Made by a program: the position numbers and the translations under genes. A stretch of DNA of 64,000 nt from Phoronis australis (taxonomy: Eukaryota; Phoronida; Phoronidae). Under the pieces are notes generated by a model that was not told where the DNA came from, ran no database searches, and was given only the letters and a program-made list of their open reading frames with translations. Of the stretch, positions 11,305 through 23,300 are shown in pieces. The DNA is taken from positions 417,961 to 481,960 of the forward strand of contig NMRA01000308.1 of the NCBI GenBank assembly GCA_002633005.1. Reading direction: 5' to 3'. The first letter of the stretch is position 1, and every line of letters starts with the position of its first letter.

Positions 11305-14300
11305 GTAGGTGCAGTGCAGCAGGTGTTGTCTGAGATGTGCTAGAGGGAGAGGGGAAGGGGGGAAAAGGCTGGTGCTCACCTACGTAACTTGCTTGCTGAA
11401 CAACAACAAAGTGTTGAATGTTGGCAACATTTCCATATTGATTGTCATGCCACCTATTAGCCATTTCTGTGACTAATTAAGGTTTAGCAAATACTTGTGT
11501 TAGTACCTACTGGGGCTTGACTCACTGGTGTCTGTACACGATACTAATCTTCCTAGACTTGTCTGGTTTTCTGGTAGTGTCTTGCCCACATGACAATGCG
11601 TGAACACAGGTATATAAGGAAGCTTTCTGTGGAACAAAATAGTTGACTAAGCTTAACATCAAGTTCTTTACCTGAGTCACTTTGAGGTGTAAAACATTAA
11701 CACTCTCATCTGATCTTGAATTGTGGCTAGATGAGTTGGCAGCTCATGTCACAGGCAATGTGTATATGTGTTATTTTCGAAGTTCACAATTTTAAGGTTG
11801 GCGAATCCAGAACCCTATCAAGGTACAGATTATTTTGAGACCATTTTCATGACATTAAAGGGCTTAAAGTCAATTTTCATTGTTTTAGCCAGATTAACAG
11901 TCAAAATAAACCTTTAACTAAAAAAGTAAAAACACGTTCAAATAGTAATAAAATACTGTCCCACATTAAAAACATTCCTAATTCAACCAATAACAAGAAA
12001 TACAAATTAATTTGATTTTTTATGCCTAAACTCCAAACCTATTCTGAGGGCAAGTTTACAGTGTTCTCCTCAACAGAAAAATCAAACTCGACTTGAATTT
12101 CAAAACTCATGTACATGTGTTTAAAAGTCAATATCTGTGCTGTGGGGAGTTCGCATGTTAGGTCTTGAAAATAAATAAATGCCCTGAACTGGTACCAAAA
12201 GTCCAAAATGTCCTAATTTGCTTAAGAAATGACTTCTCTTACAATACTTCAAGCTCATTGTGCAGGTTTGTAAACTCGACGCAAGTGAGCCTAACTCGCC
12301 ACAACAAAATTCAAACTCGACGCAGTGACAAGTCAAAACAGGTTGTAGACCAAGAGCTACGTTCCTTGAATGAAAATTGGCTCATCTTATTGCTCACATC
12401 TGTAACAAAAGAAACCAGGAGGATTTTGGTTTGTGAGGCTGTGAGGTGAATATGTCACTTGAGAATTTATTTACCTGATGAGCGTAAATCGTCACAGGAT
12501 GTGGGCGAAGTGAGCTACGTCATTAGTGGATTAACTTCGGGTAGCCAATGAAAATCAATTAATATTGTATCACTTGACAACAAATTTCTCTTGTTGGCTC
12601 AGTCTAACCATGTGTACTACAAAGTAACGTAAGTAACAGGTCAGTGAGCACTTAAAGTAACTCACATTAAGCTATAAGCTGAGCTATAGTCCACTTGAGG
12701 ACAACTGCTCATCTTGCAGCTACTAATCTGCACTTGCCTTACTGGTCGTGAACCTGTTACTTTCACCCTATTAGTCAGTGTTTGCATGAGTTTGGTCGCT
12801 GAATTGTTTCCTACCTTGAAAGTTGTCGTGAGAACTGAATTAAGTGACAGTTGAATGAACTCTTTCCAGGTGTATTCTCGTTCTAATGATGAAGAACCAA
12901 TGGGCTGGTGGCCAGCTGCCATTAAAATGACCAAGGGAGACTTCTACGTTGTGGAGTATGCTGGGCTAGACTCTATGTACAATGAAATTGTAGAGTGTGA
13001 AAGAATTCGTCCGTGTCTGACCAAGTGAGTATTTTGTGTACACAGTGTATGTGTTTGGGTTATGACCACCTACATGCATGGTTACAAGGGAAAGCAATGA
13101 GGTGACTTGTTGGTTAATGGTTAGTATGGTATCTGGCTTCAATCTGTGCACTTGATGAATATGTTTGCAGTGGTTGGTTTAGTTTGGAGTGTGGGTGTGA
13201 GTTGAGTCTGACCTGGGAGATTAGACACTGGGCCCAAGTATAACGGTAGGTAGTATTGTTACTTTCTTTGTTCTCAGTTTGTCTAGTAAATGGTAGTGCA
13301 CAACTTCATTGTCTTGCCTTTGTCAACAAACAAGTAAATGGTAGTGTATAGCTTCACTGTCTTGGCTGTGTCAACAAACAAGTAAATGGTAGTGTACAAC
13401 TTCACTGTCTTGCCTATGTCAACAAACAAGTAAATGGTAGTGTATAGCTTCACTGTCTTGCCTGTGTCAACAAACAAGTAAATGGTAGTGTACAACTTCA
13501 CTGTCTTGCCTGTGTCAACAAACAAGTAAATGGTAGTGTATAGCTTCACTATCTTGCCTGTGTCAACAAACAAGTAAATGGTAGTGTATAGCTTCACTAT
13601 CTTGCCTGTGTCAACAAACAAGTAAATGGTAGTGTATAGCTTCACTGTCTTGCCTATGTCAACAACCAAGTAACTGGTAGTGTACAACTTCACTGTCTTG
13701 CCTATGTCAACAACCAAGTAACTGGTAGTGTACAACTTCATTGTCTGTCTTGCCTATGTCAACAACCAAGTAACTGGTAGTGTACAACTTCACTGTCTTG
13801 CCTATGTCAACAACCAAGTAACTGGTAGTGTACAACTTCACTGTCTTGCCTATGTCAACAACCAAGTAACTGGTAGTGTACAACTTCATTGTCTGTCTTG
13901 CCTGTGTCAACAAACAATGTGTTGTACTTTGACTCCTCTTGTTTGTACTGAATACTGCTGCTAGGTCATCACCTTGTGTTTCAATTGAAAGATTGTTTCT
14001 GCTTCAGAAAAATGGTTACCAAAGACAGTATACACAAAGCTGTTATCCCTATGCCACAAGATGTGCAAGAATTGTAAGTACTTTTCCTGCTAGGATTTGC
14101 TTCAATTTTTTAACTCATGTCACAGACCTACATAGGCCTACATCTTTTGTATTAGTGACTTCTATTTCCTCTCTGGTGTGTACTTATGTATTCTCTCAAG
14201 TGGTTTAGTAATCTATTACTAATCACACTATTCAATCTTAGTTTCTAGTTCCTAATTTTGCTGCTGGTTAAAACCCATGTTATTTACCCAATATTGTGTT

Positions 14301-17300
14301 ACACAGTATTTTAGCCTGGGAAACTGATGTTACATAATTATACTAGACTGTATTGTTTTCATTTCCTGGTTTTTCCCTGTGTAATTTTATTATAATAATT
14401 ATTAATGTAATATTTACAATGAGGGTAGCCCCATCACTTCACACTGCTTTCCATTCATTTGTCAAACAAAAAATGCAAATGTCATTCTGGACATACCAGT
14501 TTACATGACTTATTGCATGTGATTCTATTCAGGCATCATGTATTTTGACAACAAAAGTGAATTGTTACCTGTGCAGCATGAAGCCACTTGACTGGAATTG
14601 TAAAAGTCAAACTGGTGGTGTAACACCTACTGATTCCACAAAGTAAATACACGAATTGTGAACTAAAGGGGTTGTATTTGTAAAAAATGGTATTAATTTC
14701 TTAGGTTTGGAAGTCACCACAAATTTCTAAGCCAGATACAGACTTCTTTTGCCTTGGTTGTAGCCTTGGTACAAAGCTGTATACTATATATACAGCTTTG
14801 CGCCGATGTGGGTAAAAAAGTGGTAAGATAAAATCTGACACAAAATTAGTGTCATTAAAAACTATAGCCTTCCTTGAGTAAATTAAATTATTTAACGTTG
14901 TTGGCAAAAATGGCGTTCTACCGTTATTCAGCTGCTAAAGTTGTGGAGCAATCTTTAGTGACGGCTTTCGGCGCCTTGAAATTTTGCGTCACCTATTGGC
15001 CAGTTTCTTTTTTCGCCGATTCTTCAATCAACTGTTGTTCTTTCACGAGGTTGCATACATGTCATAACAAATTATCGGAACTGGTTTCATTTCATTATAA
15101 GTTTTTAAAATTTTGATACCAGCAAACCAAATTTCGGAAGAAATTTTGCTGCTGCCAAGCTATCATCATCTCGCGAGAGATGTCACAAAAACTTAGGAAA
15201 TGGCGCATGTGTGTGTCAGGATCGTATTGTTTTCGAAAGGACGACATAACTTTTCTTTGTTAGAAAAGGCGGAGGATTACGCAAGACAATGATGTTTAAT
15301 AGATTGTTTTCCACGGCTGTAGCGGGCAAGGTGAGTGTTTTTTGATTCCCAGATTTTGCATGCACCCCATCCAGTCTCTAGCTCTGCATGTTGACACAGG
15401 TTTCACGGTGAGGTGACTAGCAGAACTGCCCTGGCTGTGTGCAATTTTGGGGTCTATGGAAGAAAAACACACAGTGGTACCTAGCTGTATTTTGACGATA
15501 GTCTTCATACAGCTAGCTGGCTGGCTACCTTGGCTGCAACTCACAATAATCTGGCGACTTTGTTTCATTATGGGATTTATACCAGGTAGCCGAACAATAT
15601 GTTGGGTTGTATGGATAAGTTACAGTTCGCTAAATCACAAAAATCTGACAACGTGGAATTTTAATGTGTACATTGGTGAGCTACAGGTTGCCAAATGGAG
15701 AATTGACCATTGATGTACAGTTTGTTGTGATTAGTTAATGGTGTTTCATTTCAAGCTGTGATGATGAGTCTATGCATAAAGACTTCAGGAAGGCTTGTAG
15801 TCCCTCCAGTCTCTACTATGATAAACAGTTACGATCCCTGGTGGTCATATCCCTGTTTGAGTCTACAGTGCGACGGGCGACCATGCTGGGTGATATGCAC
15901 GTAAAGAATCTTCGCCAGAAAGTGGTGTTGAAGCAGCGGACGGAGGAAGTTGCACGTAGACTGGAGGTAAGTTTAGTACGTCATTGCTGACTGGGTTTGA
16001 GTAAAAGTGAAAAATTTCATAGGAAAATGGGCTTACTCAAGGCTTGGAATTTTCCGCGGAAATGCGGATTTTCGCTTTTTTCTTTTATTTCCTCTGCGTA
16101 GTTTCGTTTTTTTCGCGGAATAATCGGATTTGCCATAAAATTATCGCGGCAAATCAGTTTCTCACCGCGGCATGCCGATGACTCAAAAAGCGGAAACTGC
16201 TCTTTATGTTTCGGAGGAACGAAAACTGTACTTGCGGATCAAAGGCGCTGGAATTTCCCGATGACTCGTAACCATATATAAGAAACATGTTTTCTTAGTA
16301 GTGAGTGACGTCAGCGGCAATCGAGGAACAAATAAATTCAAGCGCCTGTGCCTGGGATAGTGTGGTTCATCAATGGCGTCTGCATTTGGTGTAAAGTCGT
16401 GGTGACAAATAGTGAGATTCTGCAGTCAAAAATGCAGAATATTTCGTGGAAAAGTGGATAAAAGATACGTCCAATGTCTTCACAAACAACAAAAGTCGAG
16501 GTTTATGCTCTATAAACTTTGAGAGAGGAACAATTACTGAGTGCGTGGCCGAGTCGGAATCGGAGGACAAGCTGAAAACGATGAAACGCTAGAAATAACT
16601 ACACTTCCTGAAATGAAATTCAACTGTAACAGGTTATTCGTTGGATTGGAATCGTGGGATGTGAGTGATGTATGAAATTCTTCTGTTTGATCCCACATGC
16701 ACGCCCGTTGCCATTGGCTGCTTGTGCTGGGCCTGACTGTCTGAGTGTGATTTTCTACGTGCCACCGACGGAAACGGGATACTATTTTTGTTACCGCAAA
16801 TGCTTGTAAATTGCCGTTTATGTATTTCAATTTATTTTGACATTTTTCGTGTTCTATTTTGTGACTCAAGTTTTGCAGTTCGAGAGAAGTGATCACATGA
16901 CATTCTGAATGATCTGATTGGTCTAAGCCATTGTTTACAAATTCCGCCAGCCTATTTTCAGTGTCTTGGTAGTTATTTCTTATGTCACATAGTTTCTTCT
17001 ACACCAGCGTGGCTTTTGAACAATTAACTCCTGTAATTACTTTTTGAAACTGAAAAGTTTGGCCAATTTAGGATTGGGGTTGATGCATTCTGTGGTTTAA
17101 AGTGTGTTTTTGACTTCCATTTTCCATGCAGTTGGGTATGAGCCACAGGTTTTCGTCTTAACTTTTTCCATTTGCATTGGAATTAATTTTTTTTGAATTA
17201 AATGTGTACGTTTTTCAGGCTTTCGAGATAATCTTTGAATCGATTTACATTTTTTTTTGTTTTTGTAATTTTATATCGTAATTATAAGAATTGAAAATAA

Positions 17301-20300
17301 TTTTATAGGTCTCCCTGCAGCAAATCAAGAAAAAGCTCCTGCCACTCATACTGCAAATTTTTCATCATTATCTTTGTTTTTTAATTTTAAAAATATCTTT
17401 TGTTGCATCTAATTGCCTTCATTGTTGTTGCTGAAATAGATGTCAGGTACTGCTTAAGATGAGTGCATTTTGCCTACACGACACAGTAAGAGGGCATCTT
17501 GTGAGAATAACGTTTACTTTCGATCTGTTGAGGTATGGTTTAGATTGAAATGTGTAGTTAGGGCCGTAAAAATTTCCTCTTTTTTGTCATGGGTCATTCC
17601 AAGCCCTGAACTTACTGAGGGAGCATGAGTTGCAAGATTGTGGCGTTGTTGGATGTATGCCAGGCTGGTGTACAGTGGGCATGGTCTCTGTGTATGTCGC
17701 CATGGTTGCACTGTTATTTCAGACAACGAAACTTCAGAGTCGGTCTAAGTATACAGAAGAGTTCACAGTTAGTGAAGAGCTGATGGGACTGGCTATTGGC
17801 ACACATGGGTCTAACATCTCCCAGGCACGACGTGTGGCTGACATCTCATCCATAGACCTTGAGGAGTCAACATGTACATTCAGAATCTGTGGCGAGGTAC
17901 TATGTACTCATTACATCTTGCTTTGTAATTTGTTGGCAATCACCAAACTCATTTTGTTCCCACCTTCGCTGTTCCATATTCTGAATGACACCAGCGGCAT
18001 CACCCAACTCATTTTGTTTCCACCTTCACTGTTCATATTCTGAATGACACCAGCGGCATCACCCAACTCATTTTGTTCCCACCTTCACTGTTCATATTCT
18101 GAATGACACCAGCGGCATCACCCAACTCATTTTGTTCCCACCTTCACTGTTCATATTCTGAATGACACCAGCGGCATCACCCAACTCATTTTGTTCCCAC
18201 CTTCACTGTTCATATTCTGAATGACACCAGCGGCAATACTTCCCTTCTCATCACTTATTCACGGCTGAGTTGTGCTTTTGATATTATTCAACAGTACAGA
18301 AACTTTTTCTTGGATGTAATTGAAAAGTTTTCCCAACTTTTATTGATGTTAAAGTTGTGTTCGAACACTGTTTACCGTGTTTTGATATGCAGACTCAAAG
18401 TGAGAAAATAGACGGTGAACAGCCTTTATTATGATATATTCATTAATAGTCTTGAGTAAGTGTAGTATAACTAATAACTCTCTTTTGAGTGTCGCGACGT
18501 ATCAATAAATGCTAAATGACATATTTAGAGACAGTCATTACAGGGGGAGGGGGTTGTTCAGAACATTTTAACCCGTTCTTGCGTCTCAATTACTGTTGTC
18601 CTTCTTTGACATTTTTATTAGACTGCTGAATCAGTGAAACAGGCCAGAGCAATCTTGGAGTTCTCACAGGAGGCCTTTGATGTACCCCGAGATCTCGTCG
18701 GTAAGTTGGGAAATCCAATCTTTCCTAAACCACAACTAGTTAAAGTAGCTATAAACCCATGCTTCTGTAAAGAATTTACTTTTAATTTAGACCACTTACT
18801 GGGTAAGTCGTCTCAAGTTGTTCTTTATGGAAGTGAGAAAGAGTTTGTTGGCTTAGAAAGAACTCGTATCTTGCAATTTGTTATTTCTTGTTCTCCTGAA
18901 GTTACAACCCATTTTGTTATTACTTGTTCTCCAGCAGTTACAACCCATTTTGTTATTACTTGTTCTCCTGCAGTTACAACCCAGTTTGTTATTACTTGTT
19001 CTCCTGCAGTTACAACCCATTTTGTTATTACTTGTTCTCCTGCAGTTACAACCCATTTTGTTATTACTTGTTCTCCTGCAGTTACAACCCATTTTGTTAT
19101 TACTTGTTCTCCTGCAGTTACAACCCATTTTGTTATTACTTGTTCTCCTGCAGTTACAACCCAGTTTGTTATTACTTGTTCTCCTGCAGTTACAACCCAG
19201 TTTGTTATTACTTGTTCTCCTGCAGTTACAACCCATTTTGTTATTACTTGTTCTCCTGCAGTTACAACCCATTTTGTTATTACTTGTTCTCCTGCAGTTA
19301 CAAGCCATTTTGTTATTACTTGTTCTCCTGCAGTTACAACCCAGTTTGTTATTACTTGTTCTCCTGCAGTTACAACCCAGTTTCTTGAGCCTGCTCTTCT
19401 CTAGCATTGACCTGTTACATCTTTTTGTAATAGCCACTTACAGGGATTCCATATTTTGAGAACCACAGAATAATGGGCCTCAAGCTTGTTCTCCAAGTAA
19501 ACCACTCATGTGACTATTGCTGTTCTCCAAGTACACCACTCATGTGACTATTGCCGTTCTTTCCAAGCTCAGAAACCATCTTTAATTTCGTAGCAACGAA
19601 CAAGTTGAGAGCAATTTCATTGCAGCAAGTGGATTAATAAAAACTAAAAGCTGTTTTTTTGATAAAAACAATGAGGCTTTTCAACTTCAATATCTTTTGA
19701 TGTCTCAAACATCATCAGGACAAGTAATCAATGCCATCTAATATTGCTTGTCTTGATGATGTTTTAGGCATTGAAACATGTTCAAGTTGAAAAATCTCGT
19801 CGATTTTATTGATATTATCGCTTACTTGCCTTCTTTGAGACCAAAAGTTTGTTGTTGTGATACACGGCTAGTTACATGTTTGATGTGGTTGTTTTCCTAA
19901 GCTTGCGCCATTAATAGACTAATTAGTTGGTAACATGTCAGAAGGAAGAGCTTGTGGAGTTGCTTTTGCATCCATGAAATTGTACAATGTGTTAGTTTTG
20001 TTGCCTTTTTGTGTGTCCAGCAGTTTTTGGACCAAGATATTGGCAATGCTTTGCGGTCGGGTGGTGGTAGGGCTTACCAATATTTAGTAGATTGACACTG
20101 TGTGCTGTACAGTACTACATTGTATCGTTTTCTACGGTTGCATTGTATTTTAATGATGTCCTTGGTCAACTTCTAGCGACCTGTGCCATTGCTGTTGTTT
20201 TATTAACTTTTCAGCCAAGGTGATTGGTAAGAATGGCCATAATATTCAGGACATAGTGGACAAGGCGGGCGTGGTGCGAGTCAAGATTGAAGGTGACAAT

Positions 20301-23300
20301 GAACAGGATGACAGGCACCGTCAAGATGGGACGGTACCCTTCATCTTTGTGGGCACCAGGGACAATATAACCAATGCTAAAATTGCCCTCGAATTTCTCC
20401 TTAGCAATTTGAAGGTTAGTAGTCAAACGTGTCCTAGTACTTCTCGGTGAGAAAATGGTCTAAATTGAAACTAATTAGATTATCTATGTGTTCAAGAATA
20501 GCAAGCGATTTTGCAGAATTTTGTGTGTATAAGGGAGGGCGCAAATACTGTGTACTAGCCTAGTAATGGAATTTCAGTGTAAGATACTGAGGAATGTTCT
20601 ATAGACAAAAGGAAGATCTTGCAATACTGCAAGGTCACACCAGTGAAAGACAAGTGTGCTCAAGAGCTTACTAGCCTGTCTTGGCAAAATGATGTGATTG
20701 GTCGGCGAGGTTGGAGCGTTCAATTCACCTTTTCCGTTCCAGAAGCAAAAAGGTTTTGCCACTGATGTATTGAAGGTCTTTGGAACTCGAGCCTGATTCC
20801 TCATTCCAGTCAGAATTTTGTTACATGCCTTGCAGTGTTGATGTATTTTATGTTACTATAATTATTGTGTCTCTATGGAAACACTCTTCATCATGGAAGT
20901 ATGAGGCACTAATTACTGTCAGTTATGTAAGTCCTGCAGGCTCTCATTTATTATAATGTTTTCTTTAAAAGTGCTGAACGTTTTTGCATTTGTTTAAATG
21001 TCCAACATTTCATGTTGAGATGCAGTTAAGCGATTACTTTCATCTTGAATCATTAATTGTCCAGGATGTTGAGGAGATGCGCAAAGAGAAGCATGAGATG
21101 GAAGAACAGTTGAGGACTGTATCAGGGTCACATGGGCCTTACTTCCCACCACCTCGGGAAATGCGTGGGTAAGTATAGTGTAGAGAATGTGAAGAGAGTA
21201 ACCAGACAAAGTATTGTTAACACTAAAAAGGATTAGTTAAGAAGTATTATGGTGTCAAACTTCTTATCACAGAATAGCTGAGCCACCTTACTTTTAGATT
21301 TACAGTTCATTGCCATTCATCCCAGTCATGAGGTAAGGCTACTTAATGACAAATTCCTGTTCTGCCCAGTCGTGGTGACGGGGGGGGGGGGGGNGGGGGG
21401 GGGGGGGGTCATTTTGGCTGATTACTTTCAGCATGTACTTTTGCTATGGCTAGTTTGTGTCTTGACTGAGTCTGAATGTACTCGAGAGACTTGGTCTGTT
21501 GTATTCTTCCCTTCCATTATGTGAATGAATTGTGTGTTTCAACAACTCCATGAATGCATAAATCTGATTATAGACAAATATGGACCTGCCTGGCACACAG
21601 TTAATCCCTGGACTGTAATACTGATAAATGGTACAGTTTGTCCGTGGCGATTATAATTTCTGTGGCAATTTCCAAATTGAAAACTAGCAATCATTCAATG
21701 TGGCACATCTTTGATTTCCTTAAAATCAGAAAATTGTCAATAAATGACATTGAATTAATTTTAGATAAGTATGAAGGGGGCGTGTAGAGTCAAGCAAGCC
21801 TTGGACTATCCGAGTCCTGGCTAGACTTGCTATGTTAATGTGTTAAGTCATGGAGTTTGTTGAAGCCTACTTATTATTTGTAGCACTAAAACACTGCAGC
21901 AAAATGTATACAATGAGTTATTGAAATTTTACGCTCTGGTAGGACTGGGGATCGGATGTTCACTTGGTGAACATTTAGACATAGGGCTAAGTGATCAACA
22001 CGTCCAACTACGTTATTCAGAAACAATGCTAAGTGAACGAATAATATTTTTAGGCCATGTTGGTTGAAAGATGTCATGACTTGAGAGCCAGCTTCCACCA
22101 CCACACAAAGCTGACCACGGTTGTGGGTCCAGTCTAATATAAGCTGTTGTAAAGCAGACATACTTACAAATCAAGAGCATTCTGATGTTGCAAAATGCAG
22201 TGGCTGTTGCCTCACATAAAATGATTATAAAGACCTCATTCCGCTTTCACTGTCTCTATCTCCTTCAGTCTCACAACTACTGTTGACCATGAATTGTAGT
22301 AAGACTCTGTTCTTGTTCTCATGGTAATATAAGATGGCATGGAAAGTCAAGGTCAAGAACAACTTGGCTGGTAGACATTTGAGTACTTAAATTGAGGTTT
22401 TGTGTGAAACTCAGTCATTGCTAGGACTATGGGAATGCGCAGAAACATCAAGAATAACAAAAATTAATTCAAGGAAGGCTTTTGCAATATTAACAGTAGA
22501 ATGTACTGTAATGAAATGTATTATACGAATGTTCACAGTGGCAGCTATGATCCATACAGTATGGACGAGTTTCCCAACAGAGGGCGTGGTCGAGGGGGAT
22601 GGTCAAGGCGTGGGCGGACGCATGGTTCCTCAGGTAAGTTTGTCTCTTTGTCTCCTTCAGATTACTTTCGAGCTATTGGTTGGTTATTAGTAAGCTTGCC
22701 TTTAAACTCTCAGGAAATTACAAAATTGTCCCACGCAACTTTTGTGGCATGTGTCATGAGAAGGATATGCAAGACTATAGAAAAATGGCTTAATTTGGAT
22801 AACTTTGTAACTTGATATCCCTGACGTGGCTGATATCCCTGACAGCTGTCAGATACTATGCTTTACAAATTCCTCCCCAAAACGCTGTTAAGAATATTTT
22901 TTAAAATGTTCTGTTTTTAGAAATAGGTCTTTTATGATTTTCTTGCATAAATTGAATACCGAATCATAATTAATTTTCTAAATAAGCAGGCTTGTCTTTG
23001 AGGTCCTACATAGCTTTTAACCAGTTTCTTTCTCCTTTGTGCCGTGCCGTCTTGGGTTGTTTGATTGATTTCTGGGTGTTGTTTGTATAGTTAGTGTCAA
23101 CTGATTGGTTTACAGTGGACAACCTAACTGATGACCACAGGCCAGTGAATGACTGGTCAGAGGCTGTAGAGGAGGGTGAAAGGCACTCGGGCTATCACAC
23201 AGACAGTGCAATCAATCGTCGTGGCAGGGGGCGGGGCTATAGAGGTTACCGTGACCGCGGCTACTACTCTTGTAAGTGCATCAAGACTGGTTGAGAGTTG

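Noticed and set aside
13283-13964. Long repetitive open frames on both strands
   Set aside because: Produced by a 48-bp stop-free unit; peptides are perfect repeats with no start context or domain.
18853-19459. Open frames of 150-256 codons in several frames ([12 protein letters not shown]-type and others)
   Set aside because: They follow the 36-bp intronic minisatellite; all frames open is a sign of a repeat. Only the first 67 nt of the plus frame are a true exon.
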